48,138 nucleotides of DNA from Gammaproteobacteria bacterium (GTDB taxonomy: Bacteria > Pseudomonadota > Gammaproteobacteria > Thiohalobacterales > Thiohalobacteraceae). The position numbers were made by a program, and so were the translations under genes. Below are positions 1 through 8,070 of this stretch, piece by piece (within the stretch, counting starts at the first letter, position 1; each line of letters begins with the position of its first letter). The stretch covers positions 1 through 48,138 of the forward strand of contig JACREG010000053.1 in assembly GCA_016218375.1 (NCBI GenBank), read 5' to 3'. The notes under the pieces are model-generated. The model made no database searches and was not told the DNA's origin. It saw nothing but the letters and a program-made list of their open reading frames with translations.

Positions 1-1
1 C

Positions 2-472
<471 letters not shown>

Positions 473-494
473 GCATGCGCTGAAATGCGTGAAC

Positions 495-520
495 GGGGGA
501 CAGACTTAAGTCTGTCCCCC
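495..520. repeat. 26-bp perfect palindrome between nirS and nirE
   Basis: Both arms of 13 bases are exact reverse complements, centred on CTTAAG, with outer runs GGGGGACAG / CTGTCCCCC. It lies 23 bases after the nirS stop and 27 before the nirE start. As RNA it would be a strong hairpin without a U-tract, so it may protect the abundant nirS message 3' end or lower read-through to the cofactor genes. The GGGGACAGACTT core also recurs as a dispersed repeat in many proteobacteria (from memory). Confidence 0.7.
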
Positions 521-546
521 TCATCGCAATAACAACAGGGGGCCGT

Positions 547-1335
547 ATGCGCAACGAAGCTTGTGTTTATCTGGTCGGCGCCGGTCCCGGCGATCCCGAG
601 CTGCTCACCCTCAAGGCGTATCGGCTGCTACAAGAGGCCGATGTCGTTGTGTATGATCGCCTCGTGTCGCAGGCGATTCTCGATCTGATTCCTGCCGGTA
701 CCAGCCGCATTTTCGTCGGCAAGGCGTCCGGCAATCATCATATGAACCAGGAGGAGATCAATGAACTCCTGGCCGGTCTCGCGCGCCGTGCGCGCAACGT
801 CGTGCGGCTCAAAGGCGGCGATCCACTGATCTTCGGCCGCGGCAGCGAAGAGGCCTTACATCTCGTGCGCCAAGGCGTGCGTTTCGAAATCGTTCCCGGC
901 ATTACCGCCGCCTCGGCCTGCACGACCTATGCGGGCATCCCGCTCACGCATCGTGGGCTGGCCGGCAGCGTGCGCTTCATCGCCGGTCATTGCCGTGGCG
1001 ACCAGCCGCTGGAATTGAATTGGAAAAGCCTCGCCGATCCCGACACCACACTGGTGATTTACATGGGACTGGCGAACCTGGAGGAAATCCAGTATCAATT
1101 GATAACCGCGGGACTGAGCGCCTCCACACCCGTGGCCTTGATCGAAAACGGCAGCACCCAACAACAGCGTCGGTTGCTCGCGCGCCTCGACAGTCTCGCC
1201 GCCACGGCATGCGCGGAACAAGTTGTATCGCCCGCGTTGGTGGTGATCGGTCGCGTCGTCGCGCTGGCCGGCGAGTTGGATTGGTTTGCGGAGATGGCGA
1301 CGGATGACTACCTCGATTGCAGCGCGCAGGCTTAG
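547..1335 (+). CDS. nirE: Uroporphyrinogen-III C-methyltransferase for heme d1 synthesis
   Basis: 262 residues, the usual length of a single-domain SUMT. It methylates uroporphyrinogen III twice with SAM to give precorrin-2, the entry step to siroheme and heme d1, in the cytoplasm. Visible motifs are the N-terminal LVGAGPGDPELLTLKA loop, then VVYDRLVS, and RLKGGDPLIFGRGSEE near residue 85; all are signature SUMT segments that bind SAM and substrate. It lacks the CysG oxidase/ferrochelatase half, so siroheme must be completed by another enzyme not in this window. The start ATG follows a GGGGGCC stretch. The end overlaps nirC by 32 bases. CobA/SumT is the generic alternative; the location inside the nir cluster favours NirE. 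Confidence 0.92.
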   Translation: MRNEACVYLVGAGPGDPELLTLKAYRLLQEADVVVYDRLVSQAILDLIPAGTSRIFVGKASGNHHMNQEEINELLAGLARRARNVVRLKGGDPLIFGRGSEEALHLVRQGVRFEIVPGITAASACTTYAGIPLTHRGLAGSVRFIAGHCRGDQPLELNWKSLADPDTTLVIYMGLANLEEIQYQLITAGLSASTPVALIENGSTQQQRRLLARLDSLAATACAEQVVSPALVVIGRVVALAGELDWFAEMATDDYLDCSAQA

Positions 1336-1666
1336 TCTGCTGTTCGCAGCGGCGAGCGTACTGATCGCCAGCAGCGCGCCGGCCTTGTCTGTCGAACCAT
1401 CGATTGAGGTGTCTATTGCACCGGGCCGTCAGGCACAACTCAAATACCTGCTCGCGCAGGATTGCGGTTCCTGCCACGGTATGACGCGCAAAGGCGGACT
1501 TGGACCCGCGCTGCTGCCCGATAATCTCGCCGGCAAACCAGACCAACTCTTGGTCGCGACCATCCTCGACGGACGCACCGGCACCGCCATGCCGCCCTGG
1601 CGCGGCCAGCTCACCGAAGCCGAAGCGGCCTGGCTGGTGCAGCAACTGCGACGGGGTGTGGAGTAG
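1304..1666 (+). CDS. nirC: Periplasmic monoheme cytochrome c (NirC-type)
   Basis: About 120 residues with a signal peptide (SLLFAAASVLIASSAPALS), one heme-binding CGSCH (Cys54, Cys57, His58) and a probable axial Met in TAMPPW (Met96). NirC (cytochrome c55x) is a small electron carrier encoded with NirS, proposed to reduce NirS or to serve heme d1 assembly. The ATG at 1304 was preferred over an upstream in-frame codon at 1286 because it puts basic residues (ARR) directly before the hydrophobic core. It overlaps nirE, so the two are probably translationally coupled. The stop lies two bases before the first possible nirF ATG. Confidence 0.85.
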   Translation: MTTSIAARRLSLLFAAASVLIASSAPALSVEPSIEVSIAPGRQAQLKYLLAQDCGSCHGMTRKGGLGPALLPDNLAGKPDQLLVATILDGRTGTAMPPWRGQLTEAEAAWLVQQLRRGVE

Positions 1667-1668
1667 AT

Positions 1669-2976
1669 ATGTCTATGTGTCTGAACCGCCAAGACGCCAA
1701 GCAGGACTTTTTGGAACCGCCAAGGCGCCAAGACGCCAAGTTTTTTTTACTTAAAAACGATTTTCTTGGCGCCTTGGCGCCTTGGCGGTTCGTTCTGGTG
1801 TGTCTTGGTGTCTTGGCGGTTTTCAGGTCTGGGCGGTTCCACGTCGTGTTCCTGGCTGCATTGCTCACCGCCTGCGCCGCCACGCCGCTACGCGGTACCG
1901 GCGATCTGGGCGTAGTGATCGAACGTGCCTCGGGCAGTGTGTTGATCGTCGATACCACGCACATGAGCACGCTGGCGCGCGTGCAAGGTCTGGGCGATCT
2001 GTCGCATGCTTCGCTGGTGTATTCGCGCGACGAGCGTTATGCCTATGTATTCGGCCGCGACGGCGGACTGACCAAGATCGACATCCTCACCGCGCGCATC
2101 GTCAAGCGCATCGTCCAATCCGGCAACAGCATCGGTGGCGCCATTTCCCAGGACGGCAAACTCATTGCCGTCTCCAATTACGAACCCGGTGGCGTGAAGG
2201 TGTTCGACGCCGAGACGTTGGAACAGGTCGCCGATATTCCCACTGGCGTAAAAGTCGTCGGGCTCGCCGACGCGCCGGGCCAGCGTTTCGTCTTCAGTTT
2301 GTTCGAGAGCGGCGCCATCTGGATCGCGGATTTCAGCGCGGGTCGAACACCTGAACTGACCAAGTTCGACCACATCGGCCGCGAACCCTACGACGGTTTG
2401 GTGTTCGGCGACGGACGTTATTATCTGGCCGGCCTGTTCGGCGAGAACGGCCTGACGGAACTCGATCTCTGGCATCCCGAGGCCGGCGCGCGCCGTGTAC
2501 TGCCGGAGTATGGCAAGGGCGAACAAAAACTGCCGGTGTTCAAGATGCCGCATCTGCAAGGCTGGTCGCTGGCCGGCGACCCTATCTTTGTCCCCGCCGT
2601 GGGTCTGCACGAAGTCTTGGCGATCGAGCGCGGCACCTGGAAGCAAATCGCGCGCATCCCCGTGCATAGCCAACCGGTGTTCGTGATCGGTCGCCCCGAT
2701 GCGCGCCAAGTGTGGGTGAACTTCGCCCATCCGGACAACGACACCGTGCAAGTGATCGACGTCGACACGCTCAAGGTCGTCGATACCTTCAAACCCGGCA
2801 AGGCCGTGCTGCATTTGGAATTCACCCCGCGCGGCGAGGCGGTGTGGATTTCGCTGCGCGACGAAGACCGCATCGACATCTACGACACCGCGACCCTCAA
2901 GCGCCTCGGCACACTGCCGGCGGAAAAGCCCAGCGGCATCTTCTTCACTCACCGCGCGCATCGGATTGGCTTGTGA
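1669..2976 (+). CDS. nirF: Heme d1 biosynthesis protein NirF with repeat-derived N-terminus
   Basis: The body (from about residue 75) is a NirF beta-propeller: periplasmic, d1-heme related, required for heme d1 formation. It contains repeated blade strands such as VLIVDTTHMSTLARV, TKIDILTARIVKRI and VQVIDVDTLKVVDTF. A lipobox LLTAC places the mature Cys at residue 69, so it is likely an outer- or inner-membrane lipoprotein. The ATG at 1669 has a GGAG five bases upstream, yet residues 6-50 are the translation of a hairpin repeat (NRQDAK...FLGALAPWRFV). A GTG at 1798 would give a normal-length lipoprotein signal (26 residues to the Cys) but lacks a good ribosome site. Either the long leader is translated or initiation moved; the sequence alone does not decide. 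The end overlaps the possible GTG start of nirD. Confidence 0.85.
   Translation: MSMCLNRQDAKQDFLEPPRRQDAKFFLLKNDFLGALAPWRFVLVCLGVLAVFRSGRFHVVFLAALLTACAATPLRGTGDLGVVIERASGSVLIVDTTHMSTLARVQGLGDLSHASLVYSRDERYAYVFGRDGGLTKIDILTARIVKRIVQSGNSIGGAISQDGKLIAVSNYEPGGVKVFDAETLEQVADIPTGVKVVGLADAPGQRFVFSLFESGAIWIADFSAGRTPELTKFDHIGREPYDGLVFGDGRYYLAGLFGENGLTELDLWHPEAGARRVLPEYGKGEQKLPVFKMPHLQGWSLAGDPIFVPAVGLHEVLAIERGTWKQIARIPVHSQPVFVIGRPDARQVWVNFAHPDNDTVQVIDVDTLKVVDTFKPGKAVLHLEFTPRGEAVWISLRDEDRIDIYDTATLKRLGTLPAEKPSGIFFTHRAHRIGL
1684..1822. repeat. Hairpin repeat element, copy 1 (nirC/nirF)
   Basis: Left-arm units AACCGCCAAGACGCCAAG at 1684-1701 and 1715-1740 are followed by a T-rich, then A-rich loop and a right arm at 1765-1790 (CTTGGCGCCTTGGCGCC...), plus a decayed right-arm unit to 1822. 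The 26-base arms 1715-1740 and 1765-1790 pair almost completely. The element lies wholly within the open frame of nirF and keeps it open. Relatives of this repeat occur at 4999 and 6379. Confidence 0.9.
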
Positions 2977-2981
2977 CGACC

Positions 2982-3449
2982 ATGGACCACCGCGCCGACC
3001 TGACCGAGCTCGAACGCCGATTGCTGGATCGTTATCAGCACGGCTTGCCGTTGTCGGCCACGCCCTATGCGGATATGGCCGCTGCGTTAGACGTGCCCGA
3101 AGCCGAGGTGTTGGCGGCGCTCGATCGCATGCAGCAGCTCGGCGTACTCAGCCGCGTCGGTCCAGTGTTCCGCACTCATGCGGTCGGCGTCTCCACGCTG
3201 GCGGCCATGGCCGTTCCGGAGGCGCGGCTCGACGAAGTCGCCGCCATCGTCACCAGCTTCGCGGCGGTCAACCACAATTACGAACGCGAGCACCGTTTCA
3301 ATCTCTGGTTCGTCGCCACCGCCGCCAGCGACGCGGAGTTGGCCGAGGTGCTGGACAAGATCGAGCAATTGACCGATATCAAGGTCATGCCTTTGCCGAT
3401 GCTGGAGGATTACCACATCGATCTGGGATTCACGCTGCAATGGACATGA
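2982..3449 (+). CDS. nirD: Siroheme decarboxylase subunit, NirD-like (AsnC/Lrp family)
   Basis: 155 residues: an N-terminal winged-helix part (LTELERRLLDRYQHGLPLSATPYADMAAAL) and an Lrp-type sensor fold with the FNLWFVATA segment. In denitrifiers NirDLGH together decarboxylate siroheme to 12,18-didecarboxysiroheme. Length and order after nirF match P. aeruginosa NirD. A GTG at 2973, overlapping the nirF stop, would add three residues; ATG 2982 is taken here. The conserved segment EVAAIVTSFAAVNHNYEREH carries the His-Asn-Tyr stretch typical of this subunit type. It is followed by nirL with overlapping ends. Confidence 0.85.
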   Translation: MDHRADLTELERRLLDRYQHGLPLSATPYADMAAALDVPEAEVLAALDRMQQLGVLSRVGPVFRTHAVGVSTLAAMAVPEARLDEVAAIVTSFAAVNHNYEREHRFNLWFVATAASDAELAEVLDKIEQLTDIKVMPLPMLEDYHIDLGFTLQWT

Positions 3450-3994
3450 AAACCACACACCCCGGTTTTGGTCGCGATGCGGTACGCATTCCGCTCAGCG
3501 AACTGGACTTGGCCGTGATCGGCGCCATTCAGGCGGGCCTGCCGTTGGTGTCGCGTCCGTATGCCGCGCTGGCCGCGCAACTCGGCATCGCCGAAGCGGC
3601 GTTGGTCGAACGCTTGGCGTCGTTGCATGAACGCGGCGTCATCAAACGCATGGGTCTGGTGGTGCGCCATCGTGAACTCGGCTACGGCGCCAACGCCATG
3701 GTGGTCTGGGATGTGCCCGATGGCGAGGTCGCCGAACTGGGCCGTTGTCTGAGTAAATTCGATTTCGTCACCTTGTGTTACCGCCGCCCGCGTCAGGGCC
3801 GCGACTGGCCCTACAATCTGTTCTGCATGATCCACGGCCAAGACCGCGAGGAAGTGCGCGGCAAGCTGCGCCAGTTGGTGCAATGCTGCGGCCTCGAAGA
3901 CATCCCGCACACGCTGTTGTTCAGCCGCCGCCGTTTCAAACAACGCGGCGCGCGTTATCGCAACGCCGCCGAACGCGAGCCGGTGACATCATGA
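3440..3994 (+). CDS. nirL: Siroheme decarboxylase subunit, NirL-like
   Basis: 184 residues with the same AsnC/Lrp architecture: helix-turn-helix-like LDLAVIGAIQAGLPLVSRPYAALAAQLG, then GVIKRMGLVVRHRELGYGANAMVVWDVP and a C-terminal CYRRP...WPYNLFCMIHG segment. The WPYNLF motif separates the NirL/NirH type from the NirD/NirG type. It is predicted to pair with NirD or NirG in the siroheme decarboxylase. ATG codons at 3440 and 3446 are both possible; the latter forms an ATGA overlap with the nirD stop. It ends in an ATGA overlap with nirG, indicating coupled translation. Confidence 0.85.
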   Translation: MDMKTTHPGFGRDAVRIPLSELDLAVIGAIQAGLPLVSRPYAALAAQLGIAEAALVERLASLHERGVIKRMGLVVRHRELGYGANAMVVWDVPDGEVAELGRCLSKFDFVTLCYRRPRQGRDWPYNLFCMIHGQDREEVRGKLRQLVQCCGLEDIPHTLLFSRRRFKQRGARYRNAAEREPVTS

Positions 3995-4476
3995 CCGCGC
4001 AGGCGCAACGACGCGAAGTCGAGACCGTCACGCTCGATCTGCTCGACACGCAGATCGTCAACCGTCTGCAAGACGGCTTTCCCATCAGCGAACAACCCTA
4101 TGCCGACGTCGCCGCCGAGCTCGGTACCGACGAGGCCACGCTGATCGCACGCATCGACGCGCTGCTCGATGCGGGTATCCTGACCCGCTTCGGGCCGCTG
4201 TATCACGCCGAACTGCTCGGAGGCGGACTCACCCTGGCGGCGATGCGTGTCGCGCCCGAGGATTTCGAGCGCGTGGCCGCGCAGGTCAACGCATTTCCCG
4301 AGGTCGCGCACAACTACGCACGCGATCATGAACTGAATATGTGGTTTGTGCTCGCCACCGAAACGCCGCAACGCATCGCGCAGGTCGTGCAGGCCATCGA
4401 AGCGGTCACTGGCTATCGCGTCTACAACATGCCCAAGAAGGAGGAATTCTTCGTGGGCCTGAAATTCAAGGTCTGA
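3991..4476 (+). CDS. nirG: Siroheme decarboxylase subunit, NirG-like
   Basis: 161 residues, resembling the NirD-like protein: LDTQIVNRLQDGFPISEQPYADVAAEL, GILTRFGPLYHAELLGGGLTLAAMRV, EVAHNYARDHELNMWFVLAT. The start ATG overlaps the nirL stop (ATGA). It belongs to the four-gene decarboxylase set acting on siroheme in the cytoplasm. D/G and L/H assignments are by position and length; the pairs are paralogues and may be swapped in automated annotation. Confidence 0.84.
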   Translation: MTAQAQRREVETVTLDLLDTQIVNRLQDGFPISEQPYADVAAELGTDEATLIARIDALLDAGILTRFGPLYHAELLGGGLTLAAMRVAPEDFERVAAQVNAFPEVAHNYARDHELNMWFVLATETPQRIAQVVQAIEAVTGYRVYNMPKKEEFFVGLKFKV

Positions 4477-4480
4477 ACCG

Positions 4481-4990
4481 ATGGCCGCCGTACTCGAACC
4501 GCTATGCGAAGGCATCGACGCCACCGACCGGCGCATCGTCCTCGCCACACAGGCCGGTTTGCCGCGCGTGTCGCGGCCGTACCATCAGCTCGCCGCCGAC
4601 CTTGGCCTGACGGCGGACGAAATCATGTCGCGCCTGCAACGCATGCAGCGCGACGGCATCATCCGCCGCATCGGCGCCGTACCCAATCACTACAAGCTCG
4701 GCTTCAAAGGCAATGGCATGTCCGTCTGGGATGTGCCGGATGCCGATGTGCGCGTACTCGGGCAACGCATCGGTGCGCTGGAGTCCGTCAGCCATTGCTA
4801 TCACCGCCCGCGCCACCTGCCGCATTGGCCGTATAACCTGTTCGCCATGGTACACGGCCGCGACCGCGTCGAAGTCTTTATGCACGTCGCGCGCATCGCC
4901 GAACTGCTCGGCGATTCTGTGCGCAGCCACGATGTACTGTTCAGCACGCGCATCCTGAAGAAGACCGGTATGCGCCTATTGGCGGAATGA
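4481..4990 (+). CDS. nirH: Siroheme decarboxylase subunit, NirH-like
   Basis: 169 residues; paralogue of the nirL product with IDATDRRIVLATQAGLPRVSRPY, GIIRRIGAVPNHYKLGFKGNGMSVWDVP and CYHRPRHLPHWPYNLFAMVHG. It starts four bases after nirG and closes the D-L-G-H block that removes two carboxyl groups from siroheme. After its stop a hairpin repeat separates it from nirJ, so translation of nirJ relies on its own ribosome site. Confidence 0.86.
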   Translation: MAAVLEPLCEGIDATDRRIVLATQAGLPRVSRPYHQLAADLGLTADEIMSRLQRMQRDGIIRRIGAVPNHYKLGFKGNGMSVWDVPDADVRVLGQRIGALESVSHCYHRPRHLPHWPYNLFAMVHGRDRVEVFMHVARIAELLGDSVRSHDVLFSTRILKKTGMRLLAE

Positions 4991-4998
4991 AATCCTTG

Positions 4999-5135
4999 AA
5001 CCGCCAAGACGCCAAGGGTGCCAAGAAAGATGTTTGAACCGCTAAGGCGCCAAGTTTTTTCAATAAAAAGGATTTTCTTGGCGTCTTGGCGCCTTGGCGG
5101 TTCAAACAGGTTTTCTCTTCGCGTCTTGGCGGTTC
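4999..5135. repeat. Hairpin repeat element, copy 2 (nirH/nirJ)
   Basis: Left units at 4999 and 5037-5054 (AACCGCTAAGGCGCCAAG), a T/A-rich loop, right arm 5077-5102 (CTTGGCGTCTTGGCGCC...) and an extra right unit ending at 5135. It is intergenic here, unlike copies 1 and 3, and fills almost all of the nirH-nirJ gap. Confidence 0.9.
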
Positions 5136-5164
5136 AATATAATTGAGAAGATCAGGAGATAACT

Positions 5165-6367
5165 ATGTTCCGGATCACGCAATACCTGCAAGCGTTGGCC
5201 AACGATACGCCGCTCGGGCCGAAGCGCACGCCGCCCGGGCCGGTGGTGATCTGGAATCTGATCCGGCGCTGTAATCTCGCTTGCAAACACTGTTACTCGA
5301 TTTCCGCCGATCATAATTTTCCCGGCGAGCTGAGCACCGACGAAATCTATACGGTGATGGACGACCTCAAGGCCTTCGGTGTGCCGGTGTTGATTCTGTC
5401 CGGCGGCGAGCCGCTGTTGCGACCGGATATCTATGCCATCTCGAAACGCGCCAAGGCCATGGGTTTCTATGTCGGCCTGTCGACCAACGGCACGCTGATC
5501 GACGAGAACAACATCGCGCAGATCGCCGAGGTCGGTTACGACTACGTTGGCATCAGCATCGACGGCTTGCGCGATACGCACGATAAATTCCGCCGCCTCG
5601 ACGGCGCCTTCGATGCCTCCATGCACGGCATTCGCCTGTGCCAGCAGCACGGCATCAAAGTCGGGCTGCGCTTCACGATCACCCAGGACAACGCTGCGGA
5701 ACTGCCGGCGATGCTGGATCTCATGGAGGAGATGGACATCGACAAGTTCTATCTCTCGCATCTCAACTATGCCGGCCGCGGCAATCGCAACCGCAAAGAC
5801 GATGTCGTGCATCAGATGACCCGCAACGCCATGGACCTGCTGTTCGAGCGCTGCTGGGCCGGTATCCAGGACGGCAAAGCGCGCGAGTTCGTCACCGGCA
5901 ACAACGATGCCGACGGCGTGTATCTGCTGTACTGGGTGCAAAAACATTTCCCGGAGAAAGTCGCGGCGATGCGCGCGCGGCTGGCGCAATGGGGCGGCAA
6001 CGCCTCGGGCCTGTGGATTTCCAACATCGACAACCTCGGCAACGTACACCCCGATACTTTCTGGTGGGACTACACCCTGGGCAACGTGCGCGAACGGCCG
6101 TTCTCGCACATCTGGCCGGATACATCAGACCCGCTCATGGCCGGTTTCAAACACCAGCCGCGCCCGGTGAAAGGCCGCTGCGGCGCATGCCAATATCTGG
6201 ATATCTGCGGCGGCAACACCCGCGTGCGCGCCTGGTCGCTCACCGGCGATCCCTGGCAGGAAGACCCCGCGTGTTATCTGTCCGACGAGGAAATCGGCGT
6301 GAGCGGTGAACATGAACGCCTGCATGTCACACCGTATCGACGGACCATCCGCATAAAACAGGCCTGA
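5165..6367 (+). CDS. nirJ: Radical SAM enzyme NirJ, heme d1 biosynthesis
   Basis: 400 residues. The N-terminal radical SAM motif RRCNLACKHCYS has Cys36, Cys40 and Cys43 binding the 4Fe-4S cluster; SGGEPLLRPDI follows as the SAM-binding GGE segment. The C-terminal SPASM-like region has GRCGACQYLDICGG and a later Cys (about residues 339-370) for a second cluster. NirJ replaces propionate side chains of didecarboxysiroheme by oxo groups in the cytoplasm. A strong ribosome site (AGGAG) lies eight bases before ATG, directly after the repeat. It is in operon order with nirN but parted from it by another repeat copy. Confidence 0.93.
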   Translation: MFRITQYLQALANDTPLGPKRTPPGPVVIWNLIRRCNLACKHCYSISADHNFPGELSTDEIYTVMDDLKAFGVPVLILSGGEPLLRPDIYAISKRAKAMGFYVGLSTNGTLIDENNIAQIAEVGYDYVGISIDGLRDTHDKFRRLDGAFDASMHGIRLCQQHGIKVGLRFTITQDNAAELPAMLDLMEEMDIDKFYLSHLNYAGRGNRNRKDDVVHQMTRNAMDLLFERCWAGIQDGKAREFVTGNNDADGVYLLYWVQKHFPEKVAAMRARLAQWGGNASGLWISNIDNLGNVHPDTFWWDYTLGNVRERPFSHIWPDTSDPLMAGFKHQPRPVKGRCGACQYLDICGGNTRVRAWSLTGDPWQEDPACYLSDEEIGVSGEHERLHVTPYRRTIRIKQA

Positions 6368-6375
6368 CAATAAAT

Positions 6376-8070
6376 ATGAACCGCCAAGACGCCAAAAAGA
6401 ATTGTGGAACCGCCAAGGCGCCAAGACGCCAAGAAGGATTAGGAAACCGCCAAGGCGCCAAGACGCCAAGATTTTTTACTGAAAACGATTTTCTTGGCGC
6501 CTTGGCGTCTTGGCGGTTCGTAACGGCTTTTCTCGGTGTCATGGCGATTCATCAAACAGCCTTTGCAGCACAAGATGCCCCGAAGGTCGATGCACGCAAG
6601 CTCTACACCCAACACTGCGCCGAATGCCACGGCCCGGCGCGTCTCGGTGCGATGGGTCCGGCGTTGTTGCCGGACAATCTCGGGCGCTTGAAAGAAGGCG
6701 AGGCGGCGGCGGTTATCGCCAACGGTCGGCCGTCGACGCAGATGCCGGCGTTTGCCGCCAAGCTCAAGCCGGAAGACATCGCCGCGCTCGCCCAGTATGT
6801 GTTCACCGAACCCGCCGTCGTACCGCAATGGACGTTGGACGACATCAACGCGAGTCACATCGTTGCACATCCCGAGGGCAGTCTGCCGGACACACCGAGC
6901 TTCAAGGCCGACATGCAGAACCTGTTCATCGTCGTCGAGGTGGGCGACCATCATGCGACAGTGTTGGACGGCGACAGCTTCGAGCCGATCCACCGCTTCG
7001 CCACCCGCTTCGCCTTGCACGGAGGACCGAAGTATTCGCCGAGCGGACGTTATGTGTACTTCGGCTCGCGCGACGGCTGGGTCAGCAAGTTCGACATCTA
7101 CAATCTGAAGACCGTCGCCGAGATTCGCGCCGGCATCAACACGCGCAATATCGCCGTGTCGCACGACGGCCGCTATGTGATGGTCGGCAATTATCTGCCG
7201 AATACACTCGTGCTGCTGGATGCACGCAACCTAGATCCCATCAAAGTGATTCCGGTACAGGACGATCACGGCAAGACTTCGCGCGTCAGCGCTGTGTATA
7301 CCGCGCCGCCGCGTTCGAGTTTCGTCGTTGCGCTGAAGGATCTGCCCGAGGTGTGGGAGATCAACTACTCGGACAATCCCGAGCCGGTGTTCCGCGGCAT
7401 GGTGCATGACTATCAATACATGGAAGGGCTTGCCGAAAAAGGCCTGTTCCCGATCCGGCACATCAAGCTCAACGATTACCTCGACGATTTCTTTTTCGAT
7501 CCAAGCTACACGCACCTGATGGGCGCGGCGCGCGACGGCAAGAAAGGCCAAGTGGTCAACATGACCGTGGGCCGCAAAATCGCCGACCTCGACCTCGACG
7601 GCATGCCGCATCTTGGTTCCGGCATCACCTTCGACTACAAAGGCCATCGCGTGCTGGCCACGCCGCACTTGAAGAAGGCCGAAGTCAGCGTGATCGACCT
7701 GACCGACTGGAAGACCATCAAGCGCATCAAGACCGACGGCCCCGGCTTCTTCATGCGCAGCCACGAGAACTCGCCCTATGCCTGGGTCGACGCCTTCTTC
7801 GGCCCGAGCAAAGACACCGTACACGTCATCGACAAACGCACCCTGGAGATCGTCAAAACCCTGCGCCCCGCGCCCGGCAAAACCGCCGCGCACATCGAGT
7901 TCACCCAGGATGGCAAATACGCGCTCTTGAGCATCTGGGACATGGACGGCGCCGTCATCGTCTACGACGCCAACACCCTGCAAGAGATCAAACGCATTCC
8001 GATGAAGAAACCGTCGGGCAAGTACAACGTCTGGAACAAGACGCATTATTCGGAGGGGACGAGTCACTGA
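6376..8070 (+). CDS. nirN: NirN, cytochrome c / d1-type propeller protein, repeat-derived N-terminus
   Basis: A NirS paralogue: a heme c domain with CAECH (Cys81, Cys84, His85 in this frame) and STQMPAF as probable axial Met, then a d1-binding propeller ending KPSGKYNVWNKTHYSEGTSH. NirN is periplasmic and completes heme d1 (dihydro-heme d1 dehydrogenase) and hands it to NirS. Residues 2-50 are the translation of a hairpin repeat. ATG 6376 lacks a clear ribosome site. ATG 6541 leaves only MAIHQTAFA, too short for export; a TTG at 6502 inside the repeat would give a good signal peptide (MASWRFVTAFLGVMAIHQTAFA). The true start is therefore uncertain. Its last 164 bases recur at 10754-10917. Confidence 0.85.
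   Translation: MNRQDAKKNCGTAKAPRRQEGLGNRQGAKTPRFFTENDFLGALASWRFVTAFLGVMAIHQTAFAAQDAPKVDARKLYTQHCAECHGPARLGAMGPALLPDNLGRLKEGEAAAVIANGRPSTQMPAFAAKLKPEDIAALAQYVFTEPAVVPQWTLDDINASHIVAHPEGSLPDTPSFKADMQNLFIVVEVGDHHATVLDGDSFEPIHRFATRFALHGGPKYSPSGRYVYFGSRDGWVSKFDIYNLKTVAEIRAGINTRNIAVSHDGRYVMVGNYLPNTLVLLDARNLDPIKVIPVQDDHGKTSRVSAVYTAPPRSSFVVALKDLPEVWEINYSDNPEPVFRGMVHDYQYMEGLAEKGLFPIRHIKLNDYLDDFFFDPSYTHLMGAARDGKKGQVVNMTVGRKIADLDLDGMPHLGSGITFDYKGHRVLATPHLKKAEVSVIDLTDWKTIKRIKTDGPGFFMRSHENSPYAWVDAFFGPSKDTVHVIDKRTLEIVKTLRPAPGKTAAHIEFTQDGKYALLSIWDMDGAVIVYDANTLQEIKRIPMKKPSGKYNVWNKTHYSEGTSH
6379..6518. repeat. Hairpin repeat element, copy 3 (nirJ/nirN)
   Basis: Three left-arm units (from 6379, from about 6410, and 6445-6470) and one right arm 6493-6518. 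Arms 6445-6470 and 6493-6518 pair over 26 bases with two mismatches (G-U capable in RNA). The whole element is read in frame at the 5' end of nirN. Copies 1 and 3 code for nearly the same peptide, DFLGALA(P/S)WRFV. Confidence 0.9.
7907..8070 (+). repeat. 164-bp direct repeat, copy 1 (3' end of nirN)
   Basis: Identical to 10754-10917 except for three base changes (at 7911, within GCGCTCTTG, and within CCGTCGGGC), with no gap. Similarity stops immediately after the shared TGA, which marks one edge of the 2.7-kb insertion. Confidence 0.92.

Noticed and set aside
1684-6518. CRISPR array from the repeated AACCGCCAAG units
   Set aside because: Units are inverted as well as direct, spacers are irregular, and no cas gene is near; these are hairpin repeats.
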